Source: Anaerolinea sp.
GTDB lineage: Bacteria > Chloroflexota > Anaerolineae > Anaerolineales > Villigracilaceae
Assembly: GCA_020723805.1 (NCBI GenBank)
Contig: DYID01000017.1
Location: 1 to 64,000 of the forward strand
Direction of reading: 5' to 3'
DNA: 64,000 nucleotides
The first letter of the stretch is position 1. Each line of letters begins with the position of its first letter. Below are positions 26,999 through 35,863 of this stretch, piece by piece. Both the position numbers and the translations under genes were made by a program. Under the pieces are notes generated by a model that saw nothing but the letters and a program-made list of their open reading frames with translations, was not told the DNA's origin and made no database searches.

Positions 26999-28740
26999 TG
27001 GTCAGCCTCTTTGTTTTGAAATTGGATCAGCACTTCTGCGCCGCCCAGCACGCGTCCCAGTTCTTCGGCAGTGGTTTGCAGAATGTTTTCCAGGTTGAGG
27101 GCGCTTCCAATTTTGGCAGACGCTTCTGAAATGACCTGTTCCTTGGCGGCGCGGCGGCGGGCGTCCTGGAACAGACGTGCGTTTTCCATCGCAAATGCGG
27201 CGCGTTCTGCCACTGCCTCGAGCAGGCGGATGTCGTCTTCCTGCCACTTTTTGGATGGATCGTTTGACTCGATGTGCAGCACGCCGACGACCTCTCCGCG
27301 CAACTTGACCGGCACCGCCACCGCCGGGCGCTTCTCTTCTGACCCTTCAGCCTGTCTCAGCGCCGGCTGTCCTTTTGCCGCCGCCGAGACCACTTCCGGC
27401 GTGCGCAGTTCTTTTTCCAGAATTTCGATGCGTCCGGCGTTGTAGCGGAACCCGGCTTGTTCTGCCAGGGAAACGGTGCGATGCCATTCCGTGCGCGTGA
27501 ACTCGTTGTACACTTCCTGCATTTGGTTGAGGGCAGCGCGGGTTTCTTCCAGCAGGCGGGTGTTTTCAAAGGCAATGGCAACCTGGTTGGCAAGAGTGGT
27601 CAGCACTTGCAAATCTTCCTCGCTGAAGGCGCCCGCTGCGGTGGATTGGACATCCAGCACGCCGATGACTTCATCGCGCGATTTGAGCGGGAGCGCCGCT
27701 TCAGAGCGGGTTTGAGGGAGGTCGGGGTTGTTGAAGAAGACGGCGTCCGCTCCCACGTCCAGGGCGATGCGGGGTTGTCCCGTTTGGGCGGCATAGCCCA
27801 CAACGCCGGTTCCCACTTCCAGCATGTGAGCGCGTGCCAGCATGCGCTGTCCGCCTTCGCTGTTGGCGGCTTGCAGTACGACAAATCTCTTTTCATTGTC
27901 CAGCAGAAAAATGCCAACATGATAAAAGCCAAATTGCTCGCTGATGAGGCGGGTGACTGCGGAGAATAGCTCGGTCAGGTCTTGATAGTGGGCAATGGCT
28001 TCTGAAAGTTGAGTAATGGTCTGGAGTTGGGCGGCGCGGCGCTGGAGGTGGCGGTTGGCTTCGTCGAGCTCTGCCGTACGTTCTGTCACGCGCTGTTCAA
28101 GTCCGCCTTTCAGTTCTTCCAGTTGCCTGTTGATTTTGCGGATTTCTGCGAGCCTGATTGATTCGGATTTGTTTTTGAAATTATCGAGGAACATCAGCGT
28201 AACGCCGATGGTGGTAAGGATACCTGCCATTCCTCCGGCGTTTGCAGGCAGGGGGATGCCAAAAAGAGGGAGTGACACAAATGCGCCAATGTTCAATCCT
28301 ACGAGGAGAAAGACCGCCCAGCCGGAGAGGAAGTTGCTTGCCATGATCAGGCTGAGCGGCACAAAAATAAAAATGTTGGTGGATATATCTGCGGCAGCGC
28401 CCTGCCGAATGATATTGATGTATGCCGACATGCCAAAAATCAAAGCAAAGAAGAAAACGCCGGTGCGATAGTTTCTGGTTTTTGTGAGCGCATAGGAAAT
28501 CAGCAATCCGAGCGCCGGTGCGCCGAAGCCGCCGAGCCCCTCTGCCAGCCCATTGACGAGGCTGCTGGCGATAAAACCGCTCAAATTCAGCAATAGGATG
28601 ACAAAGACCAATGAAATGGCAAGGCGGGCGTATTGTTGCTCCTTGAGGTCTTCCAGGGAGGGATGTGGTTGAGTGATCGTCTGCCAGAGACGTTGCAGCC
28701 GGTTATCGGCGTTGGGAGAGGGGGGCAGTATCTCGTTCAT
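26995..28740 (-). CDS. Membrane GAF sensor (N-terminal TMs, GAF, GAF cassette); no kinase
   Basis: 581 aa; N-terminal TM cluster; 'ALDVGADAVFFNNPDLPQTRSEAALPL'; C-terminal 'TAEELGRVLGGAEVLIQF'. ATGA overlap with downstream cistron start context. Confidence 0.85.
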   Translation of the reverse strand: MNEILPPSPNADNRLQRLWQTITQPHPSLEDLKEQQYARLAISLVFVILLLNLSGFIASSLVNGLAEGLGGFGAPALGLLISYALTKTRNYRTGVFFFALIFGMSAYINIIRQGAAADISTNIFIFVPLSLIMASNFLSGWAVFLLVGLNIGAFVSLPLFGIPLPANAGGMAGILTTIGVTLMFLDNFKNKSESIRLAEIRKINRQLEELKGGLEQRVTERTAELDEANRHLQRRAAQLQTITQLSEAIAHYQDLTELFSAVTRLISEQFGFYHVGIFLLDNEKRFVVLQAANSEGGQRMLARAHMLEVGTGVVGYAAQTGQPRIALDVGADAVFFNNPDLPQTRSEAALPLKSRDEVIGVLDVQSTAAGAFSEEDLQVLTTLANQVAIAFENTRLLEETRAALNQMQEVYNEFTRTEWHRTVSLAEQAGFRYNAGRIEILEKELRTPEVVSAAAKGQPALRQAEGSEEKRPAVAVPVKLRGEVVGVLHIESNDPSKKWQEDDIRLLEAVAERAAFAMENARLFQDARRRAAKEQVISEASAKIGSALNLENILQTTAEELGRVLGGAEVLIQFQNKEADQ

Positions 28741-28743
28741 GTG

Positions 28744-30129
28744 TTACGCTGCGTTTTGGTTTTCCGGGGTGCTTTCGGCGGGCAGATGCCGCGGATCGGA
28801 AAGTTGGAATGTAATAGTTGTATCTTTGATGAACCGTCCGAGTTCTTCCACGGTATCGCGCAGGATGGAATCCAGTTTGAAGGAGGCGCCAAGTTTTGCT
28901 CCCAGTTCGGAGAGGAATTTTTCGCGGGCGGCGCGTTGTTGGGCTTCGTCGAGCAGGCGGGCGCTGTCCAACGCCAGGGCAATACGTTCGGCGGTGGATT
29001 CGACAATGGCAAGTTCATCTTCGTTCCAGCGGTGGGCTTCGCTGGAGGGTTTTACTTTCAAACGTCCGATAATTTGTCCGCGCACCTGCACCGGCACCGT
29101 CAAGGCGTCATCGTCGGACGGCGAGGGAGTTGTTTGTTTTAGAGGCTGGGGTCTGATGCCGTCGTAGCGGTAGCCTTTGGTGCGGATAGCATCGGCTACA
29201 TTTCTCCAGGCTTGACCGGTCAAGCGGCTGGAAGCAATTGCCGCTTCACGAATAGCGCGCTGAGCCTGCTCGAAAGAGCGCGCATTTTGGATCGCCACAG
29301 CAATTTGATTGGCGAGTATGGTAAAAACTTCGATGTCATCCTGCGAGAAGGCACTGGTTTCAGTGGATTGAATATCCAGCACGCCGATGGTTTCAGGTCC
29401 GAATTTGAGCGGGAGGGCGACTTCGGAATGGGTATTTGGGAGTTCGGGGTTGCTGAAGTAAGCAGTTTCTTCGCCTACGTTGAGGGCAATGCGGGCGGTG
29501 CCCCGCGCGGCGACATAACCGACAATGCCTTGCTGCCCGACGCGCAGGCGATGTCCACGAGCGAGCATGTGCTGTCCGCCTTCGCTGTTGGCGGCGCGCA
29601 GTATGGCGTATTCGCGGTTTTCGTCGAGCAGAAATATGCCCACGTGGTAGAAGCCAAGGGACTGGCTGATCAGGCGGGGCAATTGGGTGAGAAGTTCGTC
29701 CAAACTGTGGATATTTACGACAGCATGAGTGATTGCGGCGATGGTTTTTAGTTGTTCGGTGCGTCGCTCGGTTTTTTGGGTTGATTCCATCAACTCCTTG
29801 GTTCTTTCTTCTACACGTTCCCGCAAGGAGGATTGAATGGTCTGGAGTTCTTTTTGTGTATTTATCAATTCAGTGTTGGTTTTTTGCAGTTCTTCTTGAC
29901 GACGCCCTGCCAATGCGGCAAAGAAGCCCAGGAAGAGCGGAGCAGTGTCAATGACCCAGAGCAGGGGCTCGGTGGTCTGCACGGCAGCGATGTTTGAGAG
30001 GGAGAGGTTGAGCCCGGCGTCCAGCACTCTCACGATGGTCGAGCCGATGGGAAACAATAAGCCAAAGAGTATGCCGAAGAGGGCATATCTTTGTGTGACG
30101 TTGAGGGATGGGGTTCCTGGTTGATTCAT
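28744..30129 (-). CDS. Membrane GAF sensor; no kinase
   Basis: 461 aa; TM 'YALFGILFGLLFPIGSTIVRVL'; GAF; 'TVEELGRFIKDTTITFQL'. Confidence 0.85.
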   Translation of the reverse strand: MNQPGTPSLNVTQRYALFGILFGLLFPIGSTIVRVLDAGLNLSLSNIAAVQTTEPLLWVIDTAPLFLGFFAALAGRRQEELQKTNTELINTQKELQTIQSSLRERVEERTKELMESTQKTERRTEQLKTIAAITHAVVNIHSLDELLTQLPRLISQSLGFYHVGIFLLDENREYAILRAANSEGGQHMLARGHRLRVGQQGIVGYVAARGTARIALNVGEETAYFSNPELPNTHSEVALPLKFGPETIGVLDIQSTETSAFSQDDIEVFTILANQIAVAIQNARSFEQAQRAIREAAIASSRLTGQAWRNVADAIRTKGYRYDGIRPQPLKQTTPSPSDDDALTVPVQVRGQIIGRLKVKPSSEAHRWNEDELAIVESTAERIALALDSARLLDEAQQRAAREKFLSELGAKLGASFKLDSILRDTVEELGRFIKDTTITFQLSDPRHLPAESTPENQNAA

Positions 30130-30157
30130 GTTTTCTCGTGGATCGCGCCGGCGGCAT

Positions 30158-32032
30158 TTATTCTCTTTCGAGCTCCAGGCTTACTTCTGCGGCGCTGCCG
30201 AGTCTGCGTCCTAATTCTTCAACCGCCGCCTGCATGATGGCGTCCATTTCGCTGATGGCGCTGACCTTCGCGGCAATTTCGCCGATGACGCGCTCGCGTG
30301 AGGCGCGGCGTTGGGCAGAGTCCACCAGACGGGCATTTTCGAGGGCAAGGGCGGCGCGTTCGGCGGCGGCTTCGAGCAGAACGCGCTCGTCGTCCGTCCA
30401 TTTGCGGTTCAGGTTTTTGGGGCGTGCTTTGAGGATGCCGATGATCTGCCCCTTGAGCCGCAGCGGCACGACGAGTTCGCCGCTGTCTTTTTCCATGCTC
30501 AAGCGTCCGGTTTGAGGCAGGGCGGCGGTTTGGGCGCGCCCATCCTTTTCCTCGAAGGGGACGGCGCGCTGACCATCGAAGAGGTAGCCGGTGTTTCGCG
30601 CCTGTCTTATGAAACTGCCCCATTCCTGTTTGACGTAGCGTGCAAAGGTTTGTTCGGATTCTTTCAGCGCGCCCCGGGCTTCGCTGAACAGGCGGGCGTT
30701 TTCGATGGCGATGGCAGCCTGGTCGGCGAGGGTGGCAAGGACGGCGATGTCTTCTTCGGTGAAAGCGTTGGGCTGGGTGCTTTGCACGTCGAGCACGCCG
30801 ATGACGCGTCCGCCCACGCGGAGGGGGAGCGCCATTTCGGAGCGGGTGTCCGGGAGATCGGGGTTGTTGAAGAAAACCGAATCCGTTCCCACGTCGAGGG
30901 CGATACGGGGTTCGCCGCGCGAGGCGGTGTAGCCGACGATGCTTTTCATGTCGAGACGGAGTTTGTGCTGGCGTTGAAGCATCCTTCGTCCGCCTTCGCT
31001 GTTGGCGGCTTGCAGGACGGCAAATTCCCGCGCTTCATCGAGGAGGAAAATACCGACGTGGTAGAAGCCGAATTGCTGGCTGATGAGGCGCGTGATTTCA
31101 GGCAGGAGCAGGTTGGTTTCTTGCAAGGATGCGATGGCGCGGGCGACGCTGGATACTGCCTGCAATTGTGCGGCGCGTTTTTCCGATTTCTGTGTGCGTT
31201 CCGCCACCTGTGCTTCGAGGTTGTTGACAAGCTCGGCGAGTTTTTGCGCCATGTGGTTGAAACTGCTTGCCATGACCGCGGCTTCTTTCGGGATTTTAGG
31301 CTCAATGACCCTTTCGTTCAGGTTTCCTTCCGTGATGTGCTGTGCAGTGCGGGTCATTTGTGCGACGGGGATGGCGAGCTGTCTGCCGATGAGATAGCCC
31401 AGCAGGGCAATGAGCGGCAAAGTTGCCGCAAAAATAAGCAGGCTTTGGTTGAGGAAGCGTCGTTCTTTTTCGAGCACACGGTTGGCGGCAATGTCCACGC
31501 CGAGCACGCCGACTTTTTCGCCGCTGGAGTTGTAGATGGGGGCATAGGCAGAGAGAAACGAGCCGAACTCGTCGGTGTAGAAATCGGGTTCGATGACGGT
31601 TTGGTTGATGGCATCGAAGTTTTCTGCGAGGGTAGGACCGGGTTCCTCGTAGGGTTGACCGAAGTCGGCGATGCCTTCGTCGCCCGGCAGGTTGGCATCC
31701 ACCACGAAGTAGATGCCCTGCTCGTTTTTCCGCATGGTGTAAACGTACACGAGGTCGGGGTCGGAGGCGCGGATTTTGAGGTTCTGTTGGTTGATTTTGT
31801 TGTAAAACTCGTCGTTCCGCGCCGCTACTTTGACGAGGGTGTCGCCGTCCTGCTGCAGGGCGGCAACGGTGGTGATGCTGATAAGACGATTGCGGAGTTC
31901 CTGACGCAGTTCGCTGCGGAAGTTGTTGTAGAGGAGCGCGATGATGGCGGCAGAGATGAGCGCGCCGGCAATGGTGAAGGCGGCGGTCAGCAGGGTCAGA
32001 AGAGAGGGCTGGCGAAAGAGCGGTCTGTTCAT
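30158..32032 (-). CDS. Membrane sensor: periplasmic 'DPDLVYVYTMRK' domain, HAMP, GAF, GAF cassette; no kinase
   Basis: Start MNRPLFRQ at 32032 preferred over 32098; HAMP 'TAQHITEGNLNER'; 'ALDVGTDSVFFNNPDLPDTRSEMALPL'. Confidence 0.85.
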   Translation of the reverse strand: MNRPLFRQPSLLTLLTAAFTIAGALISAAIIALLYNNFRSELRQELRNRLISITTVAALQQDGDTLVKVAARNDEFYNKINQQNLKIRASDPDLVYVYTMRKNEQGIYFVVDANLPGDEGIADFGQPYEEPGPTLAENFDAINQTVIEPDFYTDEFGSFLSAYAPIYNSSGEKVGVLGVDIAANRVLEKERRFLNQSLLIFAATLPLIALLGYLIGRQLAIPVAQMTRTAQHITEGNLNERVIEPKIPKEAAVMASSFNHMAQKLAELVNNLEAQVAERTQKSEKRAAQLQAVSSVARAIASLQETNLLLPEITRLISQQFGFYHVGIFLLDEAREFAVLQAANSEGGRRMLQRQHKLRLDMKSIVGYTASRGEPRIALDVGTDSVFFNNPDLPDTRSEMALPLRVGGRVIGVLDVQSTQPNAFTEEDIAVLATLADQAAIAIENARLFSEARGALKESEQTFARYVKQEWGSFIRQARNTGYLFDGQRAVPFEEKDGRAQTAALPQTGRLSMEKDSGELVVPLRLKGQIIGILKARPKNLNRKWTDDERVLLEAAAERAALALENARLVDSAQRRASRERVIGEIAAKVSAISEMDAIMQAAVEELGRRLGSAAEVSLELERE

Positions 32033-32039
32033 GATGCGT

Positions 32040-34205
32040 TCACTCCAACTGCTCTGTGAGTTGTATGCTGACCTCTGCGTCGCCCAGGGAGCGCCCAATT
32101 TCTTCCACGGTGGTGCGCAGGATGGTTTCGAATTCGGATGCGGAACTGATGGCTGTGGTCACTTGTGAAATCGCCTGCTCGCGTTCGGCTTTCAGGCGGG
32201 CTTCTTCGAAAAGGCGCGCGCTTTCCAGGGCGCCGGCAAGGCGTTCCACCGCGAGGGTAATCGTTTTGATGGTGTTGGGGTTGTAGGTTTCCCTGAGTTT
32301 CAGGGAGACGACGCCGATGGATTGTCCGCGCAGTTTGATGGGGATCGCCGCTTTGACCGGCTGGGATGGGTTTTTCCCGCCTCCACCCTGGACAATGGGA
32401 CTGCCGGCGCGAATGGCTTCTTCTCCCGCTTCGGGCATGGTGTGGATGGGCTGGATGCGGACGTTGTCGAAGCGGTAGCCTGTTTTGCCGAGCAAGCCGG
32501 TCTCAACGAGCATTCGCCATTTCTCGCGGGTGGTTTCGCCGTAGGCGCGCTGGAGTTCTTTCAGGCTTTCTTCCACTTGTTGGAAGAGGCGCGCTCGTTC
32601 GATGGCGATGCCGATTTGGTCGGCGATGATTTGGAGGACGGCAATGTCCTCCTCGCGGTGAAATGCCTGCGGTTGAGTGCTTTGCAGGTCGAGGACGCCG
32701 ATGGTGCGGGTCGCAACTTTGAGGGGGAGCGCCAGCGCGGAGCGGACACCGGGGAGGAGGGGACGATGGGTAGGAACAGTGAGCGGGTCCGAAATGGATG
32801 CGAGGGTGGGTTCGCCGCTTGAGGCAGTTCGCGCGATGAAGTCGTTACCCGGGATGGCAAGTTTGTAACCTTCGGCGAGCATTTGCCTGCCTTCAGTGGA
32901 GGATGCGGAAACAAGGACGGCAAATTCCCGGTTGCTGTCGAGCAGGTAGAGGGCGGCGTGCTTCAGATCGAAGCGAGGTGGGAGGGATGCGGCGGTCAGT
33001 TCGAGGACGCTTTCGAGGCTGGATGCGGCGGCGATGTCGCGGGCAATCTGAGAGACCAGGTAGAGTTTGTTGGTTTGCTGTTGAAGTTCTTGTGTTCGCT
33101 GGGTAACCTGCGCTTCGAGGCTTTCGGCGTTGGCTTGTAATTGTTGGGTGGCAGCGCTCAACTTTTCGATGAGTTGGGCGTTATCGGCGGTGATGAGCAT
33201 TTGCCTGCCAATGGTGAGGAAGATGGTAAAGGCAGTTGCGATGAAGAGCCCATAGGCGGGAATATCGAGTTCCCTAGTTGTGAGGGCGGCATAGAGCGAG
33301 ATGATGATGCTGGCGCTGAGGGATGTGAGTGAAAGAATGGCGCTTTGCCAGACGGTCGGAGGCTTAACACTATCGCCGTCGGGGATGTTTTGGGTATCGC
33401 TTTGGCGCAGGGCGGAAAGCCCAATGAGATAGTAACTGACCGTCCAGAACGTGTCCACCAAGTTTCCTGAGGCATAGGTGTTTTGCAACACCTCCCAGGC
33501 GTAGATGATGTCTGCCAGGATGTAGGCGATCATGCCGCCTGCTAGGAGAATGAGAGCCTGACGGGTGCCGGGGCGGCTTCTTTGGAGCAGCAGGCTGATG
33601 ATGCTGGAAATGAGGAGCACATCCATGCCGGGGTAGGCGCCAGCCACCCATTTTGCCAGCCAGGTTTCGCCGCCTGCCGCGGCGGTGGGGGCAATGATGA
33701 AGTACCAAATGATGCCGCTGGCGCTAATCATGGTGATGGTCAAGTCGAGGATGCGTATGCGCCTGACAACGGGGTCTTCTACCTCAGCAGGAAAGGAGAG
33801 GATGCCTGCAAATGCCAGAGGATAAAACGTCAGGTAGAAAATGTCGGGTACAGCGGGAAAGCCGATGCCTGTAGTGATGTTTATAGTTACATAGAGAATA
33901 TCGCCGACGACCAGTGAGAGCAGGCTCCATGCAATGAGCCGCCAGGCGCGGCGGGTGCGATTGTCCAAATGTTTTTGGCGTGCGGCAAAGGCGGCGCTGA
34001 CGGCGGCAAAAACACCAAGCGGCAGATAGCCGAGACTGGCAATCAATTCCTCGTAGGCGGGGTCCGTCCATTTGAAGACGACCCAGGAGGAAAAGACCAG
34101 CAGATATAGCCCGGCGCCCGCCGCCCAAGGGAATTTCCATCCCTGAAGCCAGGCGGGGATGCGGCTGGTGAAAGTTGTCTGTGACTTAGGCGTTCGCATG
34201 TCCAT
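32040..34205 (-). CDS. Polytopic membrane GAF sensor; no kinase
   Basis: 721 aa; about 9 N-terminal TMs; GAF 'VRSALALPLKVATRTIGVLDLQSTQ'; 'TVEEIGRSLGDAEVSIQL'. Confidence 0.82.
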   Translation of the reverse strand: MDMRTPKSQTTFTSRIPAWLQGWKFPWAAGAGLYLLVFSSWVVFKWTDPAYEELIASLGYLPLGVFAAVSAAFAARQKHLDNRTRRAWRLIAWSLLSLVVGDILYVTINITTGIGFPAVPDIFYLTFYPLAFAGILSFPAEVEDPVVRRIRILDLTITMISASGIIWYFIIAPTAAAGGETWLAKWVAGAYPGMDVLLISSIISLLLQRSRPGTRQALILLAGGMIAYILADIIYAWEVLQNTYASGNLVDTFWTVSYYLIGLSALRQSDTQNIPDGDSVKPPTVWQSAILSLTSLSASIIISLYAALTTRELDIPAYGLFIATAFTIFLTIGRQMLITADNAQLIEKLSAATQQLQANAESLEAQVTQRTQELQQQTNKLYLVSQIARDIAAASSLESVLELTAASLPPRFDLKHAALYLLDSNREFAVLVSASSTEGRQMLAEGYKLAIPGNDFIARTASSGEPTLASISDPLTVPTHRPLLPGVRSALALPLKVATRTIGVLDLQSTQPQAFHREEDIAVLQIIADQIGIAIERARLFQQVEESLKELQRAYGETTREKWRMLVETGLLGKTGYRFDNVRIQPIHTMPEAGEEAIRAGSPIVQGGGGKNPSQPVKAAIPIKLRGQSIGVVSLKLRETYNPNTIKTITLAVERLAGALESARLFEEARLKAEREQAISQVTTAISSASEFETILRTTVEEIGRSLGDAEVSIQLTEQLE

Positions 34206-34210
34206 TTGGT

Positions 34211-35863
34211 TTACCTTCTGGAACGCTTCTTTTCGGATTGCTGAGCCGAGATATCGCCGATAAACACCGAGGCTTCCAATACATCGGGGATTTGACCGAG
34301 TTCACGGGCGGCGGTTTGGAGCAGGGCGTCAATGTCCATGACCTGGCTGAAGCGCAGGGCAAGTTCGCTTACGGTTTGTTCCTGCAGAGAGCGCTGGGTT
34401 GCCTCTTCGATGAGGCGCATGTTGTCCAGCGCCAATCCGGTTTGGTATGCCACTTCCTGTACCATTTCCTTGTCGAATTGGCTCCAAGGGGCGTTGTCTT
34501 TGCGTGCGATGGAGATGACGCCGATTTTTTGTCCGCGTAGTGTGACCGGAATCTTTAGGGCGTTGTCTTCATTTTCCAATTGTCCACCTGCGCGGACGCC
34601 GAGCGGGGTGTAGGTGTAGGCAATGCCGCCTTGCCGCACGCGGTGTTCCCACGCTTCGCGCGTGCGGGCGGCTGTCAGTGCTTCGATTTGAAGCAGCGCC
34701 GCCTGTGATTCTTCCAGCAGGCGCATTTTTTCGATGGCAACCGCCGCCTGGCTGGCAAGAGTCTCCAGCACGTCGAGGTCATCCATGCTGAATGCCATGG
34801 GCTGGTCGGCTTGGATGTCGAGTACGCCGATGACGCGGTCATGGAGCATCATCGGAACGGCGGCTTCGGAACGGGTTTGAGGGAGGTCGGGGTTGGTGAG
34901 GAAGGCAGGATCCGTTTTGGTATCTGGAATGATGCGAGGTTTCTTTTGGGCGGCGGCGTGTCCGACAACACTTTTTGTGTCAATTTTGAAGGAATGTCCT
35001 TTTGCGACCAGGCGTTTGCCGCCTTCGGATGACGCCGATACGAGGGTAACCTCGTCTCCGCCCTCGTTCGTGAGGAAGATGCCGGCGTGATAGTGTCCGA
35101 ACTGGTCGGTGATGAGGTTGACGAGCGCCTTTAGGATGGAGTCAAGGTCCTCAAGTTCGGCAGTTTGGCGGGCGATGTAGGCGGCGGCGCGGAGTTGGTC
35201 GGTTTTTTGGCGCAAGCCCGCGGTTCGTTCTTCGACGCGTTTTTCGAGTTTGGCGCGCTCTGCCGTAAGCAGGGCGACTGCCGATTGAAATTGAGCGGCG
35301 ACTGTTTTGAATTCGGTTTTTAGCAGGTAAATTGCCCAAATGGCGGCGGCAGAGATGAAGAAGTAGTCTGCCAGGTAGGAAAGCCATTCTGCGGGGGTAA
35401 TATCACGCGCGACCGGTGCAAGAAGGTTCAGGTAACCAAGGGAGTTCAGTGTGCCAGCGGCGGCAATGCTGAGGATGTTTACAGCATACATCCAGCGGTC
35501 TGCGCCGCGATCGAAGAGCAGGGCGGCGAAAATGTTTGCCGTCAGCAGATAGGCGGTAGCGGCAGACCAAGGTCCGATTTGGACGAGGACATACATTCCC
35601 ATCATGTAGCCGCTTGCAATCACCACGGAGGCTTTCAGCGCGTAGGGTAGAGGTGTAAAAGCGATGAGCAACAATATTGCGTAAATCAGCAGAAAGGTGG
35701 TGGCTTCGCTGCGGTCGAGGATGGGCAGGTTGGCAAGGAACAGAATGAGTCCCAGCCCGGCGATGATGCGCAGGATGGCGGCGAGGAATTTTGCGCGCCA
35801 GCGGTCGTATTGGAAGGCGGCGCTTTCTGGTGGGATGGGGGTGGTAAGTTCAGGCGCATTCAT
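34211..35863 (-). CDS. Polytopic membrane GAF sensor; no kinase
   Basis: 550 aa; about 6 TMs; 'TDPAFLTNPDLPQTRSEAAVPM'; 'AARELGQIPDVLEASVFI'. Confidence 0.82.
   Translation of the reverse strand: MNAPELTTPIPPESAAFQYDRWRAKFLAAILRIIAGLGLILFLANLPILDRSEATTFLLIYAILLLIAFTPLPYALKASVVIASGYMMGMYVLVQIGPWSAATAYLLTANIFAALLFDRGADRWMYAVNILSIAAAGTLNSLGYLNLLAPVARDITPAEWLSYLADYFFISAAAIWAIYLLKTEFKTVAAQFQSAVALLTAERAKLEKRVEERTAGLRQKTDQLRAAAYIARQTAELEDLDSILKALVNLITDQFGHYHAGIFLTNEGGDEVTLVSASSEGGKRLVAKGHSFKIDTKSVVGHAAAQKKPRIIPDTKTDPAFLTNPDLPQTRSEAAVPMMLHDRVIGVLDIQADQPMAFSMDDLDVLETLASQAAVAIEKMRLLEESQAALLQIEALTAARTREAWEHRVRQGGIAYTYTPLGVRAGGQLENEDNALKIPVTLRGQKIGVISIARKDNAPWSQFDKEMVQEVAYQTGLALDNMRLIEEATQRSLQEQTVSELALRFSQVMDIDALLQTAARELGQIPDVLEASVFIGDISAQQSEKKRSRR

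Noticed and set aside
30311-32059. 582-aa + ORF
   Set aside because: Antisense to the 30158-32032 sensor; no domain pattern.
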